This document shows positions 15,616 to 23,803 of a stretch of 24,327 bases of DNA, piece by piece. Each line of letters starts with the position of its first letter. Positions within the stretch are counted from its first letter, which is position 1. The notes beneath the pieces were generated by a model. It was not told where the DNA came from, ran no database searches, and saw only the letters and a list, made by a program, of their open reading frames with translations. The translations under genes were made by a program, and so were the position numbers. The stretch comes from CAYVBJ01 sp964415185. GTDB lineage: Bacteria; Bacteroidota; Rhodothermia; Balneolales; Balneolaceae. The stretch is from contig CAYPZI010000038.1 of NCBI GenBank assembly GCA_964415185.1, forward strand, positions 1-24,327, given 5' to 3'.

Positions 15616-16179
15616 TCAGTTTTCTATCCAGTATTTCAATTCTTTCCTGGCCCGGTGCACCCTAACTTTGAGGGCAGGCACCGAAACGCCAAGTCTTTCC
15701 GAGATATCTTCATACGACATCCCGTCTCTGTATTTCAGTAATAAAGGCTCGGAATAATCATTTGAAATTTTATCCAAAGCAAAATTTAGTTTATTTCTTA
15801 TTTCAACAGCCTCTAATCCGGAATCAGGCAACTCATCACTTGCTGTTATCCGCTCTTCAAAATCATAATCAAACTCACTGAATCGCCGGTTTTCACGCCT
15901 TATATTTTTTGCATAATCCATACAGTGATATTTAGCAATACTGTACAGCCAGCTCGAAAAAGCCGATTTCCCGCTAAAACTGTTCAGTTTTTCATAAGTT
16001 TTCACAAAAATCTGCTGACCTAATTCCTTTACCTGATCTTCATTTTTTTCGAACTTCCGGACGATATGAAAAATCATCGGCGAATACCGTTCTACAATCA
16101 ATCGGTATTTTTCCTTTCTGCCGGCAAGTATTTCATCAATCAGTTCATTATCTGACTGATAATCCGTCGATGTTTTCAT
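15616..16179 (-). CDS. ECF-type RNA polymerase sigma factor
   Basis: A 187-residue sigma-70 family protein with only regions 2 and 4, as in ECF sigma factors. Region 2 includes GQQIFVKTYEKLNSFSGKSAFSSWLYSIAKYHCMDYAK (about 53-90, core binding and -10 recognition). Region 4 includes YRDGMSYEDISERLGVSVPALKVRVHRARKEL (about 149-181, helix-turn-helix for -35 recognition). It is the first gene of a leftward four-gene operon and is followed directly by an anti-sigma-like gene, the standard arrangement for autoregulated ECF circuits. The 204-bp gap to the divergent M20-like gene should hold its promoter, but I cannot define it with confidence. Confidence 0.92.
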   Translation of the reverse strand: MKTSTDYQSDNELIDEILAGRKEKYRLIVERYSPMIFHIVRKFEKNEDQVKELGQQIFVKTYEKLNSFSGKSAFSSWLYSIAKYHCMDYAKNIRRENRRFSEFDYDFEERITASDELPDSGLEAVEIRNKLNFALDKISNDYSEPLLLKYRDGMSYEDISERLGVSVPALKVRVHRARKELKYWIEN

Positions 16180-16227
16180 ATACCGGTATCCATTTTTTGT
16201 ACACCTTGTCGAGCCGGATCCAAATTA

Positions 16228-16235
16228 TAAATTTG
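16228..16235 (+). promoter_or_regulatory. Putative -7 element in the divergent gap
   Basis: TAAATTTG matches TAnnTTTG, with TTG at 16206-16208 nineteen bases upstream, close to the expected -33 spacing. It would drive the rightward M20-like gene with a leader of about 140 nt. The same A/T-rich spot reads TATAATTTG on the leftward strand and could also serve the sigma operon. Consensus match only. Confidence 0.3.
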
Positions 16236-16383
16236 TTCGAAGATAAGACGACCGAACATGAAGTTGGTTACATAATTTTTATACAGTTAAATCCGGTTTT
16301 GTCATTAACCTCCGACAGGTATTTAACTAAACTTTTTAATACCTTATAGCTGTTATGATAAATAAAACAATGATTTTTCGGAT

Positions 16384-17550
16384 ATGAAATATAAGAACCT
16401 GAGTGAACTAACTAACGAGCTTCCTGAATTTTCCGAAAAAATGAAAGAGTTTAAGGAGATCATCCTTGCCAACCTTGTTATGATCGGTGAATTTCCGGCT
16501 CCATCTTTTGGTGAAGAGCGCAGAATTCAGTTTTTGGTTGACCGGTTTACCGAAGCGGGGATTTCGGAAACTTCTATAGATGACGCCGGCAACGGTATAG
16601 GTATTCTTGAAGGCATAGAAGGGAAAAAATCGATCCTGGTCAATGCCCATGCCGATACGGTTTTCTCTGAGAAAACCGATCATACGCTGCAGGTGTCAAC
16701 CGAAACAATTACCGGTCCCGGCGTAGCTGATAACAGCCTTGGCCTTGCCGTTCTTGTCAGCCTGCCATACATTTTAAAAAACCTGGATATCAAGCTGAAG
16801 AATAACCTGATACTGCTGGGCGGCACCAGGTCACTTGGCCGCGGTGATCTTCAAGGAATACGCTTTTTTTTAAAAAACAGTACTTTTAAAATTGCTGCAG
16901 GGCTTTGCGTGGAAGGTGTTGCTCTCGGGCGATTGAGCCACACATCCATCGGAATGTTGAGGGGTGAAATAACATGTACAGTACCTGAATCGTACGACTG
17001 GTCCAGGTTCGGAGATGCAAGTGCCATTTTAACCTTAAATGAGGTCATCAATAAAATCAATGACATACGCCTACCGAAACGCCCAAGAACAAGTATTGTG
17101 ATGGGTTCGGTAACCGGTGGCACCTCATTCAACACTATAGCAAGGGATGCCACTCTTGGTTTCGAAGTACGCTCGGAATCAGAAGAAGTGGTTAAGGAAG
17201 TCGGTGAAACCATTGAAGATATTGTAATGGAAGTGACTTCCAAAACGGGTGATCACATCAATCTCGATATATTTGCCAAACGCCGGCCCGGCGGAATTGC
17301 ATTTTCACACCCCCTCACCAAGTGTGCCCGGAAAATTATAAAAAACCTGGATATTGAACCGCGAATAGCACCCAGCACTTCAGAACTGGCTGCCTTTATC
17401 GACAAACAAATTCCAGCCCTGACGCTTGGTATTACCCATGGAGATCACATACATGAAAAAAATGAAACCATTCAAATAAAGCCGGTTTATACAGGACTGG
17501 CACAACTAATTTCTACAATAATTGCAATTGACGGAGGTTTTTGTGGCTGA
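16384..17550 (+). CDS. M20-family peptidase-like protein, altered active site
   Basis: A 388-residue homologue of M20 metallopeptidases (dipeptidase/carboxypeptidase type). Metal-site motifs are present: NAHADTVF (H89, D91), GVADNSLG (D116), CVEG (E178) and the late GDHIHEKNE region (H355/H357). The motif that normally carries the general-base glutamate (GEEGxGD) reads GTRSLGRGDLQG (147-158), so both glutamates are lost. The lid/dimerisation domain (about 190-300) is intact. The protein may bind ligand without peptidase activity or use another residue. It overlaps gpgS by 8 nt, which places it in the glucosylglycerate operon. A role in that pathway is an inference from position. Confidence 0.8.
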   Translation: MKYKNLSELTNELPEFSEKMKEFKEIILANLVMIGEFPAPSFGEERRIQFLVDRFTEAGISETSIDDAGNGIGILEGIEGKKSILVNAHADTVFSEKTDHTLQVSTETITGPGVADNSLGLAVLVSLPYILKNLDIKLKNNLILLGGTRSLGRGDLQGIRFFLKNSTFKIAAGLCVEGVALGRLSHTSIGMLRGEITCTVPESYDWSRFGDASAILTLNEVINKINDIRLPKRPRTSIVMGSVTGGTSFNTIARDATLGFEVRSESEEVVKEVGETIEDIVMEVTSKTGDHINLDIFAKRRPGGIAFSHPLTKCARKIIKNLDIEPRIAPSTSELAAFIDKQIPALTLGITHGDHIHEKNETIQIKPVYTGLAQLISTIIAIDGGFCG

Positions 17551-18523
17551 TTTACAAAAATGGATTGACCAGAATACGTATCATCACTCCCAATTCTGGG
17601 ATTTGAAAAAACTTGTTGAAGAAAAAGAGAAAAAAAATCTAAAAATTTCTCTTTGCCTGCCCACCCTGAATGAGGAAAAAACCATTGGCAAAGAACTGAT
17701 CATTTTCAAATCGGAATTGGTAAACCGGTATCCGCTTATCGATGAAATTGCAGTGATCGATTCAGGATCCGATGATAACACCCTGAAGGTTGCCAAGAGC
17801 TTTGGTGCCGACACCTACCTTGCCGATGATATTCTTCCGGATCTTAAAAAGAAAAAAGGCAAGGGTGAAAACCTTTGGAAAGCAATATATCAGCTCACAG
17901 GTGATATCATTGTCTATGTTGATGCGGATATCAGCAATATCCATCCGCGTTTTGTCTATGGCTTGGTTGCACCGCTGATTTACAGGGATGAACTGCAGTA
18001 TGTTAAGGCATTTTACGATCGTCCCCTGGCTTTTTCGGGAGGAGTGCGTGCCTCCGGCGGCGGACGTGTAACCGAGATCCTGATCAGGCCGCTCTTTTCA
18101 CTCTTTTTTCCGGAACTGACTACCATTATTCAGCCTCTCTCCGGTGAATATGCCGTTCGGCGTGAAGTACTCGATAAAATTGCATTTCCCATCGGCTACG
18201 GTGTTGAAACATCGCACCTGATCGATGTATATCACAAATTTGGGCTTGAAGCTTTCGCCCAAACCGATCTCGACAAACGGGTACACGAAAACAAACCGAC
18301 ACAGGCTTTGGGTAAAATGTCGTTTGGTATTTTGCAAACCTTTATCAAGCGGACTAAGGCACTTGGTATTATCGAAAAAGCTGAACACGAAACAATATTA
18401 AGGCAGTTCCAGGTAAAGGAGGAACAATACAGACAGCTCGAACTTGAAATCATTGAAGAAGAACGTCCGCCAATGATTACAATTGAAGAATACAGAAAAA
18501 AATTCGGGCTGAAAAAACAATAA
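17543..18523 (+). CDS. gpgS: Glucosyl-3-phosphoglycerate synthase
   Basis: Transfers glucose from an NDP-glucose donor to 3-phosphoglycerate, giving glucosyl-3-phosphoglycerate, precursor of the compatible solute glucosylglycerate. The GT-A fold is visible: LPTLNEE (39-45), a metal-binding DAD (127-129), GGVRASGGGRVTEIL (about 166-180), GEYAVRRE (201-208) and GYGVETSHLID (218-228), as in family GT81. I place the start at GTG 17543 because GGAGG lies 5 nt upstream; the product is 326 residues. It overlaps the M20-like stop by 8 nt and is followed 23 nt later by a HAD phosphatase, the expected next enzyme. Mannosyl-3-phosphoglycerate synthase belongs to a different family (GT55) and is less likely. 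Confidence 0.88.
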   Translation: MADLQKWIDQNTYHHSQFWDLKKLVEEKEKKNLKISLCLPTLNEEKTIGKELIIFKSELVNRYPLIDEIAVIDSGSDDNTLKVAKSFGADTYLADDILPDLKKKKGKGENLWKAIYQLTGDIIVYVDADISNIHPRFVYGLVAPLIYRDELQYVKAFYDRPLAFSGGVRASGGGRVTEILIRPLFSLFFPELTTIIQPLSGEYAVRREVLDKIAFPIGYGVETSHLIDVYHKFGLEAFAQTDLDKRVHENKPTQALGKMSFGILQTFIKRTKALGIIEKAEHETILRQFQVKEEQYRQLELEIIEEERPPMITIEEYRKKFGLKKQ

Positions 18524-18546
18524 TCTGAATAAGAAAATCACACTAC

Positions 18547-19449
18547 ATGGACACAACTAACGAATCATTTGCTTCGGTTTTTAAAAAAATATCCAAGCCT
18601 CTCCAGCCCAAACCCACTGATGTCAAAACCGGTCTAAAAAAAGTAAAGGGTATCAAATGTATCGCTTTTGATTTTTACGGCACAATGTTTATTTCGGGAG
18701 TTGGCGATATCGGAATAGACGAAGGCATGGCTGATATTGACACCTTCACGGCAGCTCTTGATAATAGCGAGCTTACTATTATAAACAGGGATGCCGCCAC
18801 ACTCGGATTTGACCTTTATGACGTGATTGTAAGTGATCACCGTAAAGCCCTTGAGAAACAGGGATACGATACTCCCGAGCCCGATATCCGGGCCGTCTGG
18901 ACGGATGTGCTTTCAAGCCTTAAACAAAAACGCATGATCCAGGGAACCATTGATGAAAAGACGGTTTCCCTGTTTGCAATAGAATTTGAAGTGCGCATGA
19001 ATCCCATCTGGCCCATGCCCCACTTGCTTGAAACGCTGGACGGAATTCACGACAAAGGACTTGAAATCGGAATCATTTCAAACTCGCAATTTTATACTCC
19101 CATTGCACTCGAAGCCCTTACGGAGAGAAGCATTTCGGATCTGCATCTGAACAGTGACCTTCTTCATTGGTCGTACGAAGAGAGGCTTAAAAAACCTTCC
19201 AAAGCATTTTATAGTGCTTTTGTTAATAAACTCGGCAAAGATGATATCAAACTGAAACCTTCCGAAGTTCTATATGTAGGTAACGATATGCTGAAAGACG
19301 TTTGGGCAGCAAGTGAAACCGGTCTCAAAACAGCACTTTTTGCCGGGGACAAACGGTCTCTGAAATGGAGAAAAGACGATGAGCGATGTAAAAACCTGAA
19401 ACCGGATGCGGTAATTACCGAACTGCCCCAACTATTGGAGTGCGTATAA
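18547..19449 (+). CDS. HAD hydrolase, probable glucosylphosphoglycerate phosphatase
   Basis: A 300-residue haloacid-dehalogenase-type protein. Motif I is FDFYGT (nucleophile D42), motif II IISNS (about 176-180), motif III lysine near KKPSK (about 216), and motif IV YVGNDMLKDVW (about 243-253). Next to gpgS it most likely removes the phosphate from glucosyl-3-phosphoglycerate, a step done by unrelated or HAD phosphatases in other lineages. The second motif-I aspartate, usual in phosphatases, is a tyrosine (Y44), as in 2-haloacid dehalogenases (DAYGT). This makes the activity uncertain. It is the last gene of the rightward unit and converges on the phosphorylase gene 43 nt away. Confidence 0.72.
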   Translation: MDTTNESFASVFKKISKPLQPKPTDVKTGLKKVKGIKCIAFDFYGTMFISGVGDIGIDEGMADIDTFTAALDNSELTIINRDAATLGFDLYDVIVSDHRKALEKQGYDTPEPDIRAVWTDVLSSLKQKRMIQGTIDEKTVSLFAIEFEVRMNPIWPMPHLLETLDGIHDKGLEIGIISNSQFYTPIALEALTERSISDLHLNSDLLHWSYEERLKKPSKAFYSAFVNKLGKDDIKLKPSEVLYVGNDMLKDVWAASETGLKTALFAGDKRSLKWRKDDERCKNLKPDAVITELPQLLECV

Positions 19450-19457
19450 TTATTGGA

Positions 19458-19490
19458 TGGTTGAAGGTTTTGAAGTTAATCCCTCAACCA
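19458..19490. terminator. Weak inverted repeat between convergent genes
   Basis: TGGTTGA (19458-19464) and TCAACCA (19484-19490) are exact complements with a 19-nt loop, in the 43-bp gap between the convergent HAD and phosphorylase genes. There is no T-tract on either side, so a terminator role is possible but unproven. Confidence 0.35.
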
Positions 19491-19492
19491 CA

Positions 19493-21244
19493 TCAAAGCA
19501 CAATCCAGAGAACATCATACGGAAGAAGTGTGGCCACACCATCCCTGATTCTTTTTTGGCCGCTGATGACATCATTATAGTTTTTTTCAGGATTTACAGG
19601 CACTCCCAGTTTTGCCAGGTCAGGTGATTTTGGAGCATTTGTCACATTGCAAATCACAAGCATCTTCTCCGTATCATCGGGATCTGACCTGAGAATACAA
19701 AAGAAACCGGAACCGAGATTGAATACCTTTTGAGTGCCGGCGGGATGAAAGGCAGCATGTTTTTTCCGGAGATTGATAAGATTCCTGTACCGGTTAAAAA
19801 TTCGATGCGTGGTTGTGTCCGGGTCACTGATGGCATCGGAAAGATCGCTGTATTTCCATTTTTTACGGTTGATTGACCGGTAGCGTCCCGTTACGGATAC
19901 ACCTTTCAAGTCATTTCTTGTAGCCATCAGATTGTGAAAATAGATACCCGGCACGCCAAGCAAGCTCATGGCGATAATCTGCGAACACATATACCGCCTT
20001 TCCTGCAGGCTGGCAGATCCTTCCAGGCTCGAAAATGCATCGAAATAGGTGATATTTAACTCGTATGGACTGTGGGTGCCGTCAGGATTCTGTTTGTAGG
20101 ATACAAATCCTCCCCTTTTTTTCATCCCTTCAATCAGGTTTTCAAACTCTTCATCCGGAACGAGTCCCTCAAGCGGCCTCACCCCTATTCCATCGTGCGA
20201 TGAGGTAAAATTAAAAAAAGTACATTTGTCGGGCAGGCCTGTCATTGATGAGGCCCACTGCGTCAGGTAAGAAGCATTCTCGGTTAATATGGCATGCAGC
20301 AATAGTGGCGGCAGACTGAATTGGTAAACCATATGAGCTTCATCCCCATCACCGAAATAGCTGATATTTTCCTTATGGGGCACGTTGGTTTCGGTGATAA
20401 GTGTTACATCCGGGAAGTATATATCAATCAGGGTTCTGAAAAGTTTAACAATTTCGTGAGTCTGCGTTAGATGAATACAGGATGTTCCCCTTTCCTTCCA
20501 GACATAGGCAACGGCATCGAGACGAACCACTTTAATTCCCCTTGAAATGTAGAAGAAAAAGATATCCAGAAATTCAAATAGAACATTTGGATTTGAAAAA
20601 TCCACATCAACCTGGTCATCGCTAAATGTGGTCCATACGAATTTCTCGCCTTTCTTGGTATGGACGGGAGTTAGCAATGGTGAGCTTCTCGGCCTTGTTA
20701 CATTTTGCAGGTCAGAACCGGCCTCTACCTCGATAAAATAATCCTTGTAAGGCGGATGCTGATTTAAAAATCCCTGGAACCAGTCGGAATATCGTGACGT
20801 GTGGTTAATAACGAGATCGGCCATGATTCTGAATTCCTTGCTCATCTCCTCGATATCTTCCCACCCGCCGAGGCGGTCATCAACCCTTTTGTAATCAACA
20901 ACTGAAAATCCATCATCCGATGTACTCGGGAAAAAAGGCAAAATGTGTACAGTTGACATCAGGCCATGAATGTACTGGCCCAGAAAATCATGCAATTTCC
21001 TGAGTTTGGAAACGGGTTCACCGGGTTCGGGCTGAACCATGTCGCCGTATGTTATAAGGATACTGTCTTTATGCGTCCAAATGTGATTGTTATTGATACC
21101 GGAATGATTCGATTCAATACCATATTTATAAAGCAGCCTTTGTATCTTTGCCAGAAACCTTTCCGCTTCCGTATCATCATATATAAAAGCAAGATGTTTC
21201 TTAAGCTTTTCCGCTGCCTCCGGTTTAATTCGGTCGTATTTCAT
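19493..21244 (-). CDS. GH13_18 phosphorylase, probably glucosylglycerate phosphorylase
   Basis: A 583-residue GH13 enzyme of the sucrose-phosphorylase subfamily (GH13_18). Motifs: HILPFFPSTSDDGFSVVDY (about 100-118, typical of this subfamily), ADLVINHTS (142-150), VVRLDAVAYVWK with nucleophile D243, LITETNVPH with acid/base E285, and SSHDGIG with D351. It should split an alpha-glucoside with phosphate to give glucose-1-phosphate. Location beside gpgS favours glucosylglycerate as substrate over sucrose, sucrose-6-phosphate or glucosylglycerol. No signal peptide is seen, so it acts in the cytosol on the stored solute. Opposite orientation allows separate control of breakdown, for example after osmotic downshift. 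Confidence 0.85.
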   Translation of the reverse strand: MKYDRIKPEAAEKLKKHLAFIYDDTEAERFLAKIQRLLYKYGIESNHSGINNNHIWTHKDSILITYGDMVQPEPGEPVSKLRKLHDFLGQYIHGLMSTVHILPFFPSTSDDGFSVVDYKRVDDRLGGWEDIEEMSKEFRIMADLVINHTSRYSDWFQGFLNQHPPYKDYFIEVEAGSDLQNVTRPRSSPLLTPVHTKKGEKFVWTTFSDDQVDVDFSNPNVLFEFLDIFFFYISRGIKVVRLDAVAYVWKERGTSCIHLTQTHEIVKLFRTLIDIYFPDVTLITETNVPHKENISYFGDGDEAHMVYQFSLPPLLLHAILTENASYLTQWASSMTGLPDKCTFFNFTSSHDGIGVRPLEGLVPDEEFENLIEGMKKRGGFVSYKQNPDGTHSPYELNITYFDAFSSLEGSASLQERRYMCSQIIAMSLLGVPGIYFHNLMATRNDLKGVSVTGRYRSINRKKWKYSDLSDAISDPDTTTHRIFNRYRNLINLRKKHAAFHPAGTQKVFNLGSGFFCILRSDPDDTEKMLVICNVTNAPKSPDLAKLGVPVNPEKNYNDVISGQKRIRDGVATLLPYDVLWIVL

Positions 21245-21374
21245 ATGTGTTGTTTCGTTTATACAGCTTTCTAAACAACGATGAAATTATCTAAAAGTAA
21301 AGAGGAATTTTTTATTGTCTGAAATATCCTGGCTATCGGATGGCTTGCAGGTCAAGATTGATTAAACACCTCAT

Positions 21375-21599
21375 AGGTGTCCAAAAAGTATAGTTGGCTG
21401 CAAACCGACTTTAATTATTTAATTTAATTTTAAATAGATGTAGTGCGGATTCTTCGTGTTGCTTCGTGTCCTCGTGACTTCGTGGCAAAAACCGGCATTT
21501 TATTGCCACGAGTCCATCAGCTAACGGATCAAAGGTTCACGAAGAGAACTTAAATAATTAAGGAACTTGTAAATCAATTACATCTTTTTGGACAGCCTC
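21375..21599. mobile_element. MITE-like element, copy 2 (225 bp)
   Basis: Closely similar to 9800-10051 in the same orientation. The right end CTTTTTGGACAGCCTC (21584-21599) is intact; the left end reads AGGTGTCCAAAAAG and seems to have lost a few outer bases. It lacks the 26-bp hairpin insert of copy 1 but keeps a perfect CGTGGCAA/TTGCCACG pair (21481-21488, 21503-21510) that is degraded in copy 1. Non-coding. It abuts a decayed coding remnant on its right. Confidence 0.78.
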
Positions 21600-21873
21600 C
21601 TATAGACGATTATCCATGACGGGATAAATGAAGTGCCACTCGGCCGCCATCCGTTTGTGCTCACTATTGCGTCTTTGCCCAACCTCTTCGTAATCTTATA
21701 CCGCCCAATTGGCTGGCCAATGCAGACAACGTGTGGTAGCCCTTAAATCCGGTTGCCTGCATCATCTTATAAAGCTTGAAATCCGAATCCGTTGTAGACT
21801 TTAAACACTCATCGCCTTCCGCTTGTTCAATGGCAGTACTTCTATATCTTATCCAAACTCTACAACATAAAGC
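21578..21873 (-). pseudogene. Decayed coding remnant next to the MITE
   Basis: On the minus strand two open stretches overlap in different frames. One covers 21873-21664 (69 codons, contains DSDFKLYKMMQATGFKG). The other runs from about 21770 into the MITE at 21578 and contains IGRYKITKRLGKDA. The latter resembles the start of a bacterial Ser/Thr kinase domain (IGRYxIxxxLGxG), but the glycine-rich loop is not completed. No start codon with a good context is seen. The remainder of 21245-21989 shows no intact gene. Identification is tentative. Confidence 0.25.
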
Positions 21874-21989
21874 CTATTTTTTTCGATTCCGGGAAAAAAT
21901 AAACGCTTAAAAACAGTCTGACGTTATGTCATAAGTAAGATCTTTCTTAAATTGGAGTTTCAAAAATATTGAGGATTTAAAAACAGAAC

Positions 21990-23261
21990 ATGGACAGACA
22001 GGCATTCCAGGAACGTTTTGGAATTACAGGCGAATCACCGGCTGTAAAACAGGTGATCGACAAAATAATGCAAGTGGCCGAAACCGATATCACAGTTCTT
22101 CTTCAGGGGGAAAGCGGGGTTGGCAAAGATGTATCAGCAAGGGCTATACATGCCCTAAGCAAACGCAAACACAGCAATCTTGTGATTGTAAACTGCGGAG
22201 CCATCCCGGAAGGCATCATCGAGAGCGAACTTTTCGGGCATGAAAAAGGTGCTTTTACAGGCGCACACGAAGCCCGGCAGGGATATTTTGAAAAAGCCGA
22301 CGGCGGAACCATCTTTCTCGATGAGATTGGTGATACTCCCAAAAATGTACAGGTAAAATTATTACGCGTGCTCGAAACCGGTGAATATTTCAGGGTCGGT
22401 TCAAGCAAATTGAAAAAATGTGATGTGCGGGTCATTGCAGCCACAAACCAGGATTTATGGCAACTGGTTCATGATGGAGCTTTCCGCGAGGATCTCTATT
22501 ACAGGCTTGATACGGTCAAAATAAAGCTCCCGCCTCTCCGTGAAAGGCAGGAAGATATCATTCCAATATTTCGTCAGTTTGTTAAAGAGTTTTCCTCTCG
22601 TTACGACTCCGTTTTCAAGGGATTTTCGGATGAGGCCCGTGATCTTCTTATTTCTTACAGGTGGCCAGGAAATATACGTGAGCTGCGCAATATAGCCGAG
22701 CAGCTTGTTGTTCTTGAAAAATCACAGTTTATAGATAAGGAACGGCTTCAAAAATATTTGAAAGGACGGCAGCATGAAGGGTCAACCGATAATCTTCCCA
22801 TCCTGACCTCAAGAGCATCGGAAAAAGACCGGAGTGAATCGGGCAGCCGTGACCAGGAAATTATTTACCGGGCACTTGTTGAGCTGCGGACAGACATATC
22901 TGATGTTAAAAAAATGCTTGCCAATTTTCTCTACAGTACTTTTACCCGTAAAAATGTGAAAGCATTGCCCGATGCCCTGCCCCGTGAATTTGACCCCAAT
23001 GATATCTCCAATCATCTTTACAGGCAGGCAGAAGAATCTCTTGGAATCAGCTCGGTTGATGCCGGAGAAGATGAAACAAACGAGGAAGAAGTTGAAGGAT
23101 TTTTCGGAAGTGATGAAATCCCCTCAATAGAAAAAGCGGAAAAATTCCTGATCGAAAAAGCACTAAAAAAATTTGAAGGCAACAGGCGAAAAGCTTCAGA
23201 GGCACTTGGTGTAAGTGAACGCACATTATACAGAAAACTTGACCAGTATGACCTCCAGTAA
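21990..23261 (+). CDS. Sigma-54-dependent Fis-family activator
   Basis: A 423-residue bacterial enhancer-binding protein without an N-terminal receiver or sensor domain. The AAA+ core has Walker A GESGVGKD (40-47), the sigma-54 contact loop GAFTGA (87-92), Walker B GGTIFLDEIG (105-114) and RWPGNIREL (224-232). A long acidic linker leads to a Fis-type helix-turn-helix (about 378-420, NRRKASEALGVSERTLYRKL). Lacking an input domain, it may be controlled by abundance or by a partner protein. Its end overlaps lptE by 14 nt, an arrangement seen widely in Bacteroidota, so it is likely part of an envelope-linked operon. No -24/-12 promoter was found in the window. Confidence 0.92.
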   Translation: MDRQAFQERFGITGESPAVKQVIDKIMQVAETDITVLLQGESGVGKDVSARAIHALSKRKHSNLVIVNCGAIPEGIIESELFGHEKGAFTGAHEARQGYFEKADGGTIFLDEIGDTPKNVQVKLLRVLETGEYFRVGSSKLKKCDVRVIAATNQDLWQLVHDGAFREDLYYRLDTVKIKLPPLRERQEDIIPIFRQFVKEFSSRYDSVFKGFSDEARDLLISYRWPGNIRELRNIAEQLVVLEKSQFIDKERLQKYLKGRQHEGSTDNLPILTSRASEKDRSESGSRDQEIIYRALVELRTDISDVKKMLANFLYSTFTRKNVKALPDALPREFDPNDISNHLYRQAEESLGISSVDAGEDETNEEEVEGFFGSDEIPSIEKAEKFLIEKALKKFEGNRRKASEALGVSERTLYRKLDQYDLQ

Positions 23262-23763
23262 ATATATTATTTTCAGCTTTCTCATTTTATCGTACTGTTT
23301 AATCGGTTGCCTCACTTATAGTTTCACAGGTACATCGATTCCATCCGATGTGAACACTTTGTTTATTCCGTTTATGGCTGACCGGTCGAACAGCGGTATC
23401 GGGGATTTAAGCGAGCGGTTAAATCAGGCGCTTGTTGATCGATTTATCAATCAAAGCCGGCTTTCACTTGCCAATAACCAGGAAGGTGCCGATTCTTTTT
23501 TAGAAGGCACTATTCAATCCTATCAAAACCGGCCGTTCAGTGTGGGCGGCGACGAACAGGCAAACCTGAATGAAGTCCGGGTTACGGTACGGGCTACTTT
23601 CCAGTTTGCCAAAGATGAAGAACCGCTTTATACTAAAACATTCACGGGAACATCTACCTATGATGTGAGGGAAAACCCGCTGGATGCGGAAGTTGAAGCT
23701 GCCGAAGAAGCCATGCAGCAGATTGCAAATAATATGTTTAATGACGCGGTTAGCAACTGGTAG
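23248..23763 (+). CDS. lptE: LPS-assembly lipoprotein LptE
   Basis: LptE partners LptD in the outer membrane to insert lipopolysaccharide. The 171-residue protein has a lipoprotein signal (YIIFSFLILSYCLIGC) with the lipid-modified cysteine at about 21. It continues with CLTYSFTGTSIPSDVNTLFIPF, typical of the Bacteroidota LptE family. The rest is a small alpha/beta domain ending in an AEEAMQQIANNMFNDAVSNW helix. I chose ATG 23248 rather than 23215 because the signal peptide begins there. It overlaps the activator gene by 14 nt and lies 40 nt before the next gene. Confidence 0.87.
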   Translation: MTSSKYIIFSFLILSYCLIGCLTYSFTGTSIPSDVNTLFIPFMADRSNSGIGDLSERLNQALVDRFINQSRLSLANNQEGADSFLEGTIQSYQNRPFSVGGDEQANLNEVRVTVRATFQFAKDEEPLYTKTFTGTSTYDVRENPLDAEVEAAEEAMQQIANNMFNDAVSNW

Positions 23764-23803
23764 AAATAATACTTGCTCAACATTTTGAAATTTACTAATA
23801 ATC

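Noticed and set aside
21900..21989. A -24/-12 sigma-54 promoter or operator before the activator gene
   Set aside because: No GG-N10-GC pair of the right form is seen; the TGAC-N5-GTCA pair at about 21920 is too short to claim.
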